A DNA stretch of 49,591 nucleotides, from the NCBI GenBank assembly GCA_947467145.1, contig CANIGJ010000032.1, positions 1-49,591 of the forward strand, read 5' to 3'. The notes beneath the pieces were generated by a model. That model was not told where the DNA came from and did no database searches. It saw only the letters and a list, made by a program, of their open reading frames with translations. Positions 24,046 through 33,671 of this stretch are shown in pieces (the stretch's first letter is position 1; each line of letters opens with the position of its first letter). A program made the position numbers and the translations under genes. The DNA is from Rhodospirillaceae bacterium. GTDB taxonomy: Bacteria > Pseudomonadota > Alphaproteobacteria > Rhodospirillales > UBA2165.

Positions 24046-25811
24046 GCGAGGCGGATGAGTGGCATCGGCGCGCTATAGTCGCGTTTGAGCGCGGCTCGTT
24101 CGATGCTGCTGTCAGTCTGCTCGAACGTGCGGTCACCATCGATCCGGCGCGTGCCGATATCCGGGGTGATCTCGCCGTCATTGCGCACAATGTCGGCGAT
24201 CGCGCCAGGGCCGAGGTGCATTTTCTGGGTGCTCTGGCGCTGACGCCGGATCAGCCGCGGCTCAATTTCAACTTTGCCAATCTGCTGAAGGATCAGGGCC
24301 GGTGGGACGAGGCGGCGGCGCATTATCGCTCGGCCATCGCGGGCGAGCCCAGTTACGCGCCGGCGCATAACAATCTCGGCAATGTCTTGAAAGAACAGAA
24401 GTTGTGGATTGAGGCCGCCGAGGCGTACCGCGCCGCGATTGCCGCCGGCGCCTCCTTCGCGCCCGCGCATCGCAATCTCGCCGATATCGACGAGATGAAG
24501 GGGCGGACGCAGGAAGCGATTTCGGGCTTCGTACGCGCCGCCGCATTGCGTGGCGATCCGGGTGCACGTATCCGCGCCGCGCTCGCCATGCCGGTCATTC
24601 CGGCCTCCGTCGCTGAGATTGATGAAACGCGCGCGCGCATCGCGCAAAGCCTCGACGAATTGTTGGGGGCCGGGCTGCGGTTCGATGATCCCTTGCGCCA
24701 GGTGGGCGCGACACCGTTCCATCTCGCCTATCACGGCCGCAACGATCGTCCGATCATGGAGGCTTTGGCTAAGCTCTATCGTGCGGCCTGCCCGTCGCTT
24801 GGCTATGTCGCACCCGAGAAAAAGCGGGAAGGCGAGCGCATCCGCATCGGATTCGTTTCGACGTTTCTGAACGATCACACCATCGCGCGTTTGAATGAGC
24901 GCCTGATCGCGAATTTGCCGCGCGACAAGTTCGAGGTGCTGGTGTTCGACCGCTTGCCGCGCGATCTGGCGGCGGCACGCAACGTTCTGGCCGCTGCCGA
25001 ACTCGATATCCTCTATTACACCGATATCGGTATGGAGCCGTTGACCTATTTCCTGGCCTTCGCGCGTTTGGCGCCCGTGCAATGCGTCGCCTGGGGACAT
25101 CCGGTGACGACCGGCATTTCGACCATCGATTATTTCATCTCGAGCCGTTTGATCGAACCGGACGGCGCGGCGAGCGCCTATTCGGAGCGTTTGATCGAGT
25201 TGGATGCGATGCCGGCTTCGGTCGCGGCACCCGAACGTGGTCGCGCGGAGCCCAATGGTCCGGTGTTTCTGTGTCCGCAATCGCTATTCAAGATCCATCC
25301 GGAGTTCGATGCGATGATCGGTGCGATCCTGGCGCAATGCCCGGGGGCTGAACTGGCGATCCTCGACGGGCAACATCCGGAATGGCGCGCAGGCCTGGAA
25401 GCGCGCTGGCGTAAATCGATCCCGCACGCCGTTGATCGCATCCGTTTCGTGCCCAGGCGTGATCGCGTGGGCTTTATGTCCTTGTTGGCATCGGCACGGG
25501 TCATCCTTGATACGCCGCATTTCAGCGGCGGTTTGTCGAGCCTTGAAGCGCTCTCTGCCGGAACGCCGGTCGTTACGTTGGCGGGTGATTTCATGCGCTC
25601 GCGCGTCACGCTCGGCCACTATCGTCGCATGGGGATGGGCGATTTCGTAGGCCAGGATAGTGAGGCTTATATCGCGACGGCCGTGCGCCTCTCGCGCGAC
25701 GATGCGTATCGGTCTGAGATACGAGATCGGATCAGGTCAACGTCGCCGACACTGATCGACGATCCGGCGCCGATTGCCGAACATGCGACATTCTTCGCGA
25801 AAGCTGTCTAA
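24042..25811 (+). CDS. TPR protein with O-GlcNAc-transferase-like (GT41) domain
   Basis: 589 residues. Four or so TPR units occupy about 1-170 (AVSLLERAVTIDP, AAAHYRSAIAGEPSYAPAHN, AAEAYRAAIAAG). The catalytic part has RIRIGFVSTFLNDHTI, the segment around VQCVAWGHPVTTGISTIDYF, and RFVPRRDRVGFMSLLASAR before DTPHFSGGLSSLEALSAG, the GT41/SPINDLY-type nucleotide-sugar region. The canonical His of the first motif is in NDHT. Related bacterial proteins glycosylate flagellin or other proteins. It ends in a 4-bp overlap with the convergent carbamoyltransferase gene. Confidence 0.88.
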   Translation: MSEADEWHRRAIVAFERGSFDAAVSLLERAVTIDPARADIRGDLAVIAHNVGDRARAEVHFLGALALTPDQPRLNFNFANLLKDQGRWDEAAAHYRSAIAGEPSYAPAHNNLGNVLKEQKLWIEAAEAYRAAIAAGASFAPAHRNLADIDEMKGRTQEAISGFVRAAALRGDPGARIRAALAMPVIPASVAEIDETRARIAQSLDELLGAGLRFDDPLRQVGATPFHLAYHGRNDRPIMEALAKLYRAACPSLGYVAPEKKREGERIRIGFVSTFLNDHTIARLNERLIANLPRDKFEVLVFDRLPRDLAAARNVLAAAELDILYYTDIGMEPLTYFLAFARLAPVQCVAWGHPVTTGISTIDYFISSRLIEPDGAASAYSERLIELDAMPASVAAPERGRAEPNGPVFLCPQSLFKIHPEFDAMIGAILAQCPGAELAILDGQHPEWRAGLEARWRKSIPHAVDRIRFVPRRDRVGFMSLLASARVILDTPHFSGGLSSLEALSAGTPVVTLAGDFMRSRVTLGHYRRMGMGDFVGQDSEAYIATAVRLSRDDAYRSEIRDRIRSTSPTLIDDPAPIAEHATFFAKAV

Positions 25812-27616
25812 GCAGAGTCTTCGTTGAGCCGCAGCGCAAGCGCCACGTAAGCTTCCATATCGCAGAACCGTTCGATGAGGCCGCGATAGGCGAAATCGAC
25901 GCGCTCTGTCGTGCTGCGCCGCATGGCCTCGGGATCGGCCGCGCGGGTGAGGGTGGTTCGGCTGACCAGACGGTCGCCCAGCACAATTGCATCGAGTCCG
26001 GTTCTCAGCATGCAATTGATGGCGTCTTCTTCGGTCTCGACGATGGGCTCGTCCTTGTCGTTGAACGAAGTGTTGAGCAGCACGGCGCAGCCGGTGCGCG
26101 CGCCGAATGCTCGAATAAGATCGTAATAGCCGGGATTGGCCTCACGGGTGACAGCCTGGACCCGGCTCGATCCATCGGCATGGATGACGGCCGGCGCGGT
26201 CTGCTTGCCGATTTCGCTTGCTTGTCCGGCCAGCAGCATGAAGGGACTGGTGCCCGGCGCCTTCAACCAGTCGGGCGGCGCATCGGCGAGACATGAGGGC
26301 GCGAAGGGACGGAAGCCTTCGCGATGTTTGATCTGGGCATTGAGGCGATCCTTCATGCCGGGTGCGCGCGGATCGGCGAGGATCGAACGATTGCCGAGTG
26401 CGCGCGGCCCATATTCGCTAGCGCCGACACACCGCCCGATGATCGCGCCGTTCGCCAGCAGTGCGGCAACAGCATCGGGGTCGGCTGAGCCGACGGCGAG
26501 GCCATGAATTCTCGCGAGATCACCGAGTGGTGCCGGCGAGGGAGCCTTGCCCAGATAGCCGTTATCCATGACGAAACGCTGCTTGCCGCCGAGCGTGTGA
26601 TAACCGTGCAGCGCGCACCCCAACGGGATGCCTTCATCGGAGGCGGCGGGCTGCACGAACAATTCGTCGAAAATGCCGGCGTGTAGGATCTCGGCATTGA
26701 TCAGGCAGTTGAGCGCCGCGCCACCGGCATAAGCGAGCTGGTGGGTGCCGGCTTTGGTGCGCGTAAGATTCGCCAAGTATAAAAGATCTGTCCGCAAAAT
26801 TTCCTGCGCCTGGCGGGCGAGATTGACCCAGGGTTCGGCGACGATGTCTGTGTCGTTGCCGCGATATGGCTCAAGGCTCTGCATGTCTTGCACGGTTTTA
26901 TCGTGATTGACGATGAAGCCGTCGAAGCGATCCGGCTCGACCGTGAAACGGTCGCGCTGGGCGAAACGATTGGCAAAGCCGGCCAAGGCCATGGTCTGGC
27001 CCGCGCCGAACACGTCGTAGCCAAGCAGGGCGGAAACCGCATCGTACATGAACGACGAATTGACGAAGTGATCCTTGCGCGGAAGAACGATTTTGCCGTC
27101 GCGCCAGGTATCGCCGAAATAGCCCATGCGATCGACGACACCCAACGTGGTGCCTTCGCCGCGATAGATGCCGGTGCCGCCTTCGGCGACCATTACGGCG
27201 GCGCTATCGAACGGGCTCGCGAAATAGGTCGACGCGGCATGGGCATCGACGTGATTGATCAGGCGGACCTTGGCGTGATCGAGCTTGAGGGTTTGCTCGA
27301 TCAGATAGTTCCAACGGTAATTGTCGTCGTAGCGCGGATGGCGGCGCGCTTGGGCCGCCGCATAGCCGAATTGCGACCCGGCTTCGGGCCATAATTCCAT
27401 ATGCCGGTCGATGCATATGAGATCGACCTCATCGAGCGATGTGAGGCCGAAAGCGTCGAGGCAATAGGCGATCGACATCAGCGGATAGGCAAAGGAATGC
27501 TTGCGGCGATTGAGGCGCGCTTCGCTGATTGCGTGCACGACGAGGCGGCCATTCGTCTCACCGACGATGGCGGCGCCGGTGTCGTGGCTGAAACATTTGA
27601 GGCCGAGGACGATCAT
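25808..27616 (-). CDS. Carbamoyltransferase, NodU/TobZ/CmcH family
   Basis: 602 residues. The N-terminal Kae1-like domain has SHDTGAAIV (His11, Asp12) and NHVDAHAAS, the metal and nucleotide-binding His residues. It continues with AYAGGAALNC. The C-terminal YrdC-like part shows SEYGPRALGNRSILADPR, EGFRPFAPS and LLNTSFNDKDEP. These enzymes transfer carbamoyl from carbamoyl phosphate via carbamoyl-AMP to a hydroxyl on a sugar, antibiotic or Nod factor. Next to two glycosyltransferase-like proteins, a carbamoylated glycan is a fair inference. It overlaps the GT41 gene end by 4 bp on the opposite strand. Confidence 0.92.
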   Translation of the reverse strand: MIVLGLKCFSHDTGAAIVGETNGRLVVHAISEARLNRRKHSFAYPLMSIAYCLDAFGLTSLDEVDLICIDRHMELWPEAGSQFGYAAAQARRHPRYDDNYRWNYLIEQTLKLDHAKVRLINHVDAHAASTYFASPFDSAAVMVAEGGTGIYRGEGTTLGVVDRMGYFGDTWRDGKIVLPRKDHFVNSSFMYDAVSALLGYDVFGAGQTMALAGFANRFAQRDRFTVEPDRFDGFIVNHDKTVQDMQSLEPYRGNDTDIVAEPWVNLARQAQEILRTDLLYLANLTRTKAGTHQLAYAGGAALNCLINAEILHAGIFDELFVQPAASDEGIPLGCALHGYHTLGGKQRFVMDNGYLGKAPSPAPLGDLARIHGLAVGSADPDAVAALLANGAIIGRCVGASEYGPRALGNRSILADPRAPGMKDRLNAQIKHREGFRPFAPSCLADAPPDWLKAPGTSPFMLLAGQASEIGKQTAPAVIHADGSSRVQAVTREANPGYYDLIRAFGARTGCAVLLNTSFNDKDEPIVETEEDAINCMLRTGLDAIVLGDRLVSRTTLTRAADPEAMRRSTTERVDFAYRGLIERFCDMEAYVALALRLNEDSA

Positions 27617-27681
27617 GGTCGGTTCATAGCATGGCGCGATGTGGATTTCCTTAACCGCTGGAGTATGCGAGAACCCCGGCC

Positions 27682-28728
27682 ATGTCGCTTTTCCCTCAAA
27701 GTGTCGATCCGGCGCGCCGTCGCACCGTCGGAATCTGGCTGCTTTGCCTGCTGGGTATGGTGTTCGGCGCCGTCGTGCTGGGCGGATTCACGCGCCTGAC
27801 CGGCTCGGGGTTGTCGATGGCGGATTGGCGCCCGGTGACGGGCTGGCTGCCGCCGCTCACCGACGCGGAATGGCAGCGGATGTTCGATCTCTATCGCGCC
27901 ACGCCACAATTCCGTCACGTCAATTATGACATGACGGTCGAGACCTTCCGCGGCATCTTCTGGCTCGAATATATCCATCGCCTATGGGGCCGGCTGATGG
28001 GGGTAGTGTTCCTGCTGCCGTTCCTCTGGTTTGTCTTTCGCGGCTATATCGAACGGCTGCTGATCCCTCGCATCGGGCTGCTGTTCGTGCTGGGTGGGCT
28101 GCAGGGCGTCATCGGCTGGTTCATGGTGGCGAGCGGCCTGGTCGATCATCCCGAGGTCAGCCAGTACCGCCTGGTGACCCATCTCGGCGCGGCCATGCTG
28201 ATCTTCGTCTATATGCTCTGGCTGGCCCTGACCTTGCTCAGCGGCGAGGCGCGGGCGCGCCCCGTGGTCGAACCGCTGCGGCCTTTGGCGCGCTGGTCGC
28301 TCCTGACGACCTGCTGGATCGCCTTCACCATGCTGGCCGGCGGGTTCGTCGCCGGGCTAGATGCCGGCTTCACCTACAACACCTTTCCGTTGATGGACGG
28401 GCGGTGGATTCCCGCCGACTCCTTCGGCCATTGGCTGGCGCCGTTCGAGGATGTTCCGACGGTCCAGTTCAATCACCGCGTGATCGCCATTATTGCCGTG
28501 ATCCTGATCACAATTTTGTGGGCTAAAGCGCGGCGCATCCTGTCGCCCGGTTTTCAATTGACCTTGTTCCACGGTGTTCTGGCGGCGGTGCTGCTGCAGG
28601 CCGCCTTGGGGATCACGACGCTTCTGCTGGTGGTCCCGACCCCTTTGGGCGCTGCCCATCAGGCGATGGCTTTCATCCTCCTGGGGGTCGCCGTGTGGGC
28701 CCGCTACGGCCTGTCGCGGGTCGGCTAA
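27682..28728 (+). CDS. ctaA: Heme A synthase (COX15/CtaA)
   Basis: 348 residues, eight membrane helices. Family motifs are GGFTRLTGSGLSMADWRP near the N-terminus, EYIHRLWGRLMG, LVTHLGAAML, AGLDAGFTYNTFPLMDG, FNHRVIAI and AAHQAMAF. The four conserved His residues lie in the EYIHR, VTHL, FNHR and AAHQ motifs and ligate the two hemes. It oxidises the heme O methyl group to the formyl of heme A for aa3-type cytochrome oxidase, indicating aerobic respiration. Type 2 (alphaproteobacterial/mitochondrial) form. It stands alone, divergent from the carbamoyltransferase gene. Confidence 0.96.
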   Translation: MSLFPQSVDPARRRTVGIWLLCLLGMVFGAVVLGGFTRLTGSGLSMADWRPVTGWLPPLTDAEWQRMFDLYRATPQFRHVNYDMTVETFRGIFWLEYIHRLWGRLMGVVFLLPFLWFVFRGYIERLLIPRIGLLFVLGGLQGVIGWFMVASGLVDHPEVSQYRLVTHLGAAMLIFVYMLWLALTLLSGEARARPVVEPLRPLARWSLLTTCWIAFTMLAGGFVAGLDAGFTYNTFPLMDGRWIPADSFGHWLAPFEDVPTVQFNHRVIAIIAVILITILWAKARRILSPGFQLTLFHGVLAAVLLQAALGITTLLLVVPTPLGAAHQAMAFILLGVAVWARYGLSRVG

Positions 28729-28807
28729 GTGGTTGAAACGGCTGGACGGGTGTCTGGAATCGTTAAACAACGTAGCCTATAACCTAGTGACGCCCCCGGA
28801 GTATTGA

Positions 28808-29746
28808 ATGGCCGATGAAAGCGACAAATTCCGCCTTGTGACGCGGTCGGATTTCGACGGCCTCGTCTGCGCGGTTTTGTTCAAGGAACTGGAAGCGATC
28901 GAAGAGATCAAATTCGTCCATCCCAAGGACGTCCAGGACGGCCTCATCGAACTCGGCGAAAACGACATCACCGCCAACCTGCCGTACGACCGCCGGGTCC
29001 AGCGCGCCTTCGACCATCATTCGAGCGAAAACATCCGTCTTGAGACGATGCCGCTCAATTACGTGAACGAGTCCAAAGCGCCGTCCGCCGCGCGGGTCGT
29101 GTACGATTATTATGGCGGCAAGGCCGCTTTTCCGCGTGTCAGCACCGAATTGATGGAAGCCGTGGATCGCGGCGATTCCGCGCAGTTTAACATGGACGAG
29201 GTGCTGAACCCGCAAGGTTGGGCGCTGCTGAATTTCATCATGGATTCACGTACCGGCCTCGGGCGGTTCCGTAGTTTCCGCTGCTCGAACTATCAACTCA
29301 TGATGCAATTGATCGATCTGTGCCGCGATCATGCGATCGAGGAGATACTGCTTCATCCGGACGTGAAGGAACGCGTCGATCTATTGGCTGTGCAGCGCGA
29401 GAAATTCGTCGCCCAGGTCCGCCGATGCACTCATATCCACGGCAAATTGGCGGTTCTGGATCTGCGCGACGAAAAAATCATCTATTGCGGCAACCGTTTC
29501 ATGATCTATGCGCTTTATCCCGAGACCAATATTGCGATGTACGCGATCTGGGGGATGCAGAAACTGAATACGGTTTTTGCCGTCGGAAAATCCATTTTCG
29601 ACCGTAATTCCGCCGTGAATGTCGGCAGTCTGATGCTGGAATATGGCGGTGGCGGTCACGACGCGGCGGGTACGTGCCAAGTCCCCAATGACGATGCCGA
29701 CCGGGTCCGCGACGAACTGATCGCCAGGATTGGGGCCGCGGGATAG
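28808..29746 (+). CDS. DHH-family phosphoesterase (exopolyphosphatase-like)
   Basis: 312 residues. It opens with TRSDFDGLVCAVL (metal-binding Asp-x-Asp), has AFDHHSSE, the name-giving Asp-His-His, and ends with YGGGGHDAAGTCQV, the DHHA1 substrate loop. Members split phosphodiester or phosphoanhydride bonds (nanoRNases, oligonucleotide or cyclic-dinucleotide phosphodiesterases, exopolyphosphatases); which one applies is open. A possible -10 (TATAAC) lies about 25 bp before the ATG. It precedes the protease gene on the same strand. Confidence 0.87.
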   Translation: MADESDKFRLVTRSDFDGLVCAVLFKELEAIEEIKFVHPKDVQDGLIELGENDITANLPYDRRVQRAFDHHSSENIRLETMPLNYVNESKAPSAARVVYDYYGGKAAFPRVSTELMEAVDRGDSAQFNMDEVLNPQGWALLNFIMDSRTGLGRFRSFRCSNYQLMMQLIDLCRDHAIEEILLHPDVKERVDLLAVQREKFVAQVRRCTHIHGKLAVLDLRDEKIIYCGNRFMIYALYPETNIAMYAIWGMQKLNTVFAVGKSIFDRNSAVNVGSLMLEYGGGGHDAAGTCQVPNDDADRVRDELIARIGAAG

Positions 29747-29804
29747 AATTATGACGGTGGCGGACCCTTCAGGTCCGGCGCCGTGAATGAGGAGCGGCTG
29801 GTTG

Positions 29805-31295
29805 ATGTCGAAGCGTAAATTTGCCGAATTCAGGCGGACCTTGGGAATGGCGCTCGCGGTCGCGGCGACCGGATCGGTCCTGCTCTTGGGCTGCACCAGC
29901 GACTCCTCTGTCGCGCGTGTCTTTGGCAGCGCCGGGCAAGGCCCGGCTGCGGCGGCTACGAAGGGGCCGGACTACGATAAATTCCGCAAGACATTCATCG
30001 AGGCGACAAACGACGACGGCACGCGCGAACAGCAGCTCCGGCATTTTAACGATGCCTTCCTGCGCGTGCGGCGTGACTATGTCCACGATGTCGTTCAGCC
30101 TGAACTGCTGACCTCGGCGATCGCGGGTATCCAGGAAGCCAAGGGCGAGCAGAAGAGCATCAGCCCGAAGGATGCGACCGAAGGCGCGCTCGACACCATG
30201 CTCGCCTCGCTCGATCCGCATTCGATTTATTTGAACCCTGAAGAATATAGCGAATCCCAGGTCGTGACGTCCGGCCAGTTTGGCGGTCTCGGCATTGAGA
30301 TCAACGCCGAGAACGGCGTCATTAAGGTGATCGCACCGATCGCCGATACGCCGGCCGAAAAGGCGGGCATCAAATCGGGCGACCTGATCATCTCGGTCGA
30401 TGGCACGGATATTCGCGGCATGAAACTGACCGAAGCGGTGCGACTGCTCCGCGGCGCACCCGGAACTGCGGTCATGTTGCGCATGACCCGTGACGGCGTG
30501 CCCGATTTCGATGTGAAGGTGACGCGCGCGATTATCCAGATCGAGCCGGTCAAATGGGCCGTCGACGGCAATTACGGCTATATCAACGTCACGCAGTTCA
30601 TTAGCCGCGCTGAAGAGGCGATGGAGCGCGCGATGCGGCGCATCCGTGCCGAACTAGGCCCGAACCTCAAAGGCATCGTGCTCGACCTGCGCAACAATCC
30701 GGGTGGCCTGTTGACCCAATCGGTCGAGATCGCTGATGCCTTCCTGAATGACGGCAAGATCGTTTCGGTCCGCGACCGTCAGGGTGAAACGCGTCGCTTC
30801 GATGCTTCGCCCGGCGATATCGCGCGCGGCCTGCCGATGGTCGTGTTGATCAATCGCGGCTCGGCGTCGGCGTCGGAAATCGTCGCCGGCGCCTTGCAGG
30901 ATCATCATCGCGCCATCGTGCTGGGCGTGCGTTCGTTTGGCAAAGGGTCGGTCCAGGTGATTACGCCGCTCGATTGGGGTGGCGCGCTGCGCCTGACGAC
31001 GTCGCTGTATTATCTGCCGTCGGGACGCACCATCCAGGGACGCGGCGTTTTGCCCGATATCGGCGTGACCGGTCCGGATGAAACCGATGCCAAGCGCGAA
31101 GCCGATTTGCCGCATGCCTTGATGGCCGGCGAAGTGACCGAGGACGGACGGCCGCGCGCGACGTTGGACGAGTCGCAGTGCCCGGTCGCCGGTACAAAGA
31201 AGGATGACCGCCTGCTCGGCTGCGCGCTGATGTATCTGCAATCGGGATCGCCGGAGAAATTCCTGGCCAGCATGTCGACGCGCCCGAAATCCTGA
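29805..31295 (+). CDS. ctpA: C-terminal processing protease, S41 family, lipoprotein
   Basis: About 496 residues from the ATG at 29805 (GGAG 10 bp before it; an ATG six codons earlier is possible). A lipoprotein signal ends LLLGC. A PDZ domain is around FGGLGIEINAENGVIKVIAP. The S41 core shows LDLRNNPGGLL and the Ser/Lys dyad, Ser355 in GSASASEI and Lys380 in SFGKGSVQ, exactly 25 residues apart as in known enzymes. It trims C-termini of periplasmic or envelope proteins, probably with a TPR adaptor. Lipid anchoring with the periplasmic orientation is predicted. It lies 58 bp after the DHH gene. Confidence 0.93.
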   Translation: MSKRKFAEFRRTLGMALAVAATGSVLLLGCTSDSSVARVFGSAGQGPAAAATKGPDYDKFRKTFIEATNDDGTREQQLRHFNDAFLRVRRDYVHDVVQPELLTSAIAGIQEAKGEQKSISPKDATEGALDTMLASLDPHSIYLNPEEYSESQVVTSGQFGGLGIEINAENGVIKVIAPIADTPAEKAGIKSGDLIISVDGTDIRGMKLTEAVRLLRGAPGTAVMLRMTRDGVPDFDVKVTRAIIQIEPVKWAVDGNYGYINVTQFISRAEEAMERAMRRIRAELGPNLKGIVLDLRNNPGGLLTQSVEIADAFLNDGKIVSVRDRQGETRRFDASPGDIARGLPMVVLINRGSASASEIVAGALQDHHRAIVLGVRSFGKGSVQVITPLDWGGALRLTTSLYYLPSGRTIQGRGVLPDIGVTGPDETDAKREADLPHALMAGEVTEDGRPRATLDESQCPVAGTKKDDRLLGCALMYLQSGSPEKFLASMSTRPKS

Positions 31296-31326
31296 TTACG
31301 ACCTGACGACATAAACCGGGGGGCTT

Positions 31327-32187
31327 ATGAAACTGATTTCCTATCGCCGCGGCCGTGCCGACGGCATCGGTGTGATGACCGACGACACGCGCTTTGTGTC
31401 CTTGTCCAAGGCCGCGCCGGACCTGCCGAGTACAATGCTGGCGTTGCTGCGCACCAAGGGGTGGCAGAACAAGGTCAAGCGCGCGGTCAAGGACAAGAAG
31501 CCGGATTCAGCCATGGACAAGGTCACGTTGTTGCCGCTGGTTCCGGACGCCCAGGTGATCTGGTGCGTCGGCGTGAACTATAAGGAACATCAAGAAGAAA
31601 CCGGTCGCGGTAAGCAGACCGAGCCGATGCTGTTCCTGCGCGTCTCCAACGGCCTGCTGGCCGCCGGTGCGCCGATGATCCGCCCCAATGTGTCACACCA
31701 ACTCGATTATGAAGGCGAGCTCGCGGTCATCATCGGCAAGGACGGCCGTCATATCCCGGAAAGCGAGGCGTTCGATTATATCGCCGGCTATTCGGTGTTC
31801 AACGACGGCACGATCCGCGATTGGCAATATGCGACCAGCCAATTCGGCGCGGGTAAAAATTTCGAAGCTACCGGCACGTTCGGCCCCTGGCTGATGACGC
31901 CGGACGAATTCGGCGATCCATACAAGCACACGCTTACGACGCGGCTCAACGGTAACGTCATGCAACACACCTCAATCTCCAACATGGATCATAAGATCGA
32001 GAAGCTGATCGCTTACATCTCCACCGCGCACACCTTGAAGGCGGGCGATGTGATTTCCACCGGTACGCCCGGCGGCGTCGGCAACCGGCGCACCCCGCCC
32101 GTCTGGATGAAGCCCGGCGATACGGTGGAGGTCGAGATCACCGGTCTCGGCATCGCGCGCAATCCGATCGTGGCGGAAAAGAAATAG
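31327..32187 (+). CDS. Fumarylacetoacetate hydrolase family protein
   Basis: 286 residues. The family metal site is seen as Asp-x-Glu in LDYEGELAVIIG, with a further Asp in FNDGTIRDWQ. TGTPGGVGNRRTPP and MKPGDTVEVEI are the usual C-terminal marks. Members are hydrolases, decarboxylases or isomerases of ketonic acids in aromatic catabolism, including FahA, 2-keto-pent-4-enoate hydratase and acylpyruvase types. The substrate is unknown. It follows ctpA by 31 bp. GGGGGGC precedes the ATG. Confidence 0.9.
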   Translation: MKLISYRRGRADGIGVMTDDTRFVSLSKAAPDLPSTMLALLRTKGWQNKVKRAVKDKKPDSAMDKVTLLPLVPDAQVIWCVGVNYKEHQEETGRGKQTEPMLFLRVSNGLLAAGAPMIRPNVSHQLDYEGELAVIIGKDGRHIPESEAFDYIAGYSVFNDGTIRDWQYATSQFGAGKNFEATGTFGPWLMTPDEFGDPYKHTLTTRLNGNVMQHTSISNMDHKIEKLIAYISTAHTLKAGDVISTGTPGGVGNRRTPPVWMKPGDTVEVEITGLGIARNPIVAEKK

Positions 32188-32188
32188 T

Positions 32189-32980
32189 CTAAAGCCCGAT
32201 TGGGGACGCCGTGAAATCGCGCGGATGCCCCAATCGCGCGATCACGATCTGGGTCCAGACGGCGCCGCCGACGATGGCCGCGCTGCCTGCGATTGGCAGT
32301 AGCCAATGGCTACCCTGCCACGGAAAGAGCGCCCCAAGATAAAGCGTGAACGGCACGGCGTACGCCACGACGTAGATCAACCCTGACAGCGGCGTCAGTT
32401 CGCCTTGCAGCGTTATATCTGCGTTCCGCTCATATTCGCGCCAGCGGTAGGCCCCCATGCCCGCCAAGGTCATGCCGGCGATGGGGGCCAACGTTCCGGC
32501 CCGGATAATTGGGGGCACGATGGCCGCGAGCAGCGCCATCAGCCCGACGCCGGCGGCGAGCCCCATGATCACGATCAGCGACGGAATCTCGACGGCGCGC
32601 CAGGCCGGGCGGCTTTTGCTCGATTTGGCCACCTGCGCCTGGCAGATCATGAAGCCGAGGGCGCCGAGCGCGACCAAACATTCGATCGCCGGTGCAGCTA
32701 CTTTTGCGAGTATCGCCAGTGCCAGGAAAAACGCTGCGGCGGCGTAGGTTTCATAGGATGTCCATGACGGCGTGGGGCGGGTCAGCAGGCCAATATGACG
32801 CAAGCGCGGGCCGACCGGCGCCCAGACCCAACCGAGCCCGATGGCGAGAACGGCGCCGCCGGTGAGATCGGGCAGGATCAGGTCGCCCTTGGATATACCG
32901 CCGGCCAGTGACAGCAGGTAGGCCGCGACGATGCACCCGCCGCCGAGTCCGCCGAATATGAAATAGAGCGTCAATCGCAT
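32189..32980 (-). CDS. Multi-pass membrane protein resembling NrfD/DmsC anchor subunits
   Basis: 263 residues with about eight hydrophobic helices. TRPTPSWTSYETYAAA and the following helices resemble the Arg-x-Ser-Trp region of DmsC/NrfD-type quinone-reactive anchor subunits of molybdoenzymes. No molybdopterin or iron-sulphur subunit is next to it, so it would be an orphan. The assignment rests on pattern memory and is modest. It ends 1 bp after the fumarylacetoacetase gene, convergent. Confidence 0.5.
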   Translation of the reverse strand: MRLTLYFIFGGLGGGCIVAAYLLSLAGGISKGDLILPDLTGGAVLAIGLGWVWAPVGPRLRHIGLLTRPTPSWTSYETYAAAAFFLALAILAKVAAPAIECLVALGALGFMICQAQVAKSSKSRPAWRAVEIPSLIVIMGLAAGVGLMALLAAIVPPIIRAGTLAPIAGMTLAGMGAYRWREYERNADITLQGELTPLSGLIYVVAYAVPFTLYLGALFPWQGSHWLLPIAGSAAIVGGAVWTQIVIARLGHPRDFTASPIGL

Positions 32981-33132
32981 GCTGGCCGTCTGCCGTAGTC
33001 ACCGCCGCTAGGCGGACCGTTTTCCGTTTAAGCATGGCGGAGTACCATGCGGAGAGGCCACAATGCCACCGGCGCGCGATTTTTCCTAGGATAAGCACGC
33101 AGACCGACAAGAACCGGACGGAGTTGCTATCG

Positions 33133-33543
33133 ATGGAGATGAATGCGTTTGCGCCGGGGACGGTCATCTTCCGCGAAGGGGAGGTAGGCGATATGGCCTA
33201 TCTCGTGGCGTCCGGCTCGGTCGAGATCTCGTGCCAGCAGGATGATAAGACGGTTGTCCTGGGCGAGATCAAAGCCGGCAACTTATTCGGCGAGATGGCA
33301 TTGATCAGCGATCTGCCGCGGTCGGCGAGTGCGACGGCCAAGGAACAGTGCGTGGTCTATCAGGTGCCGCGCAATGTCTTCGAGATCGAACTCAACGGCA
33401 CCAGCGCCTTGATGCGGTCTTTGGTGCTCAATCTCATCAGCCATATCCGTTCGCTAATTGCGCAACTCGAGGCGGCGGGCACGATCGCCAAGCCGGACGT
33501 TGTCTTTCACAAGCCCATCGATTTCAAAACCTACAAAACCTGA
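33133..33543 (+). CDS. Stand-alone cyclic-nucleotide-binding domain protein
   Basis: 136 residues from the ATG at 33133 (GGAG upstream; the open frame runs further but is not supported). It is almost only one cNMP domain: FAPGTVIFREGEVGDMAYLV, then the phosphate-binding cassette FGEMALISDLPRSASA with Glu and Arg in the expected places. No DNA-binding or kinase domain follows. It could be a cAMP or cGMP-sensing subunit acting on a partner. An equally small family member with an added helix-turn-helix lies at 43059. Confidence 0.85.
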   Translation: MEMNAFAPGTVIFREGEVGDMAYLVASGSVEISCQQDDKTVVLGEIKAGNLFGEMALISDLPRSASATAKEQCVVYQVPRNVFEIELNGTSALMRSLVLNLISHIRSLIAQLEAAGTIAKPDVVFHKPIDFKTYKT

Positions 33544-33671
33544 GTTGCCCTCCGGCCTGTCTACGATGGGTCCCTCTTTTGTCACGCAGATGTCCACGCC
33601 GCGCGCCGCCGTTCGGGCTTACAGTCCTGCCATCGAAACCCGCTATCGAAACAGGCTAGGAGACGGTTCCC

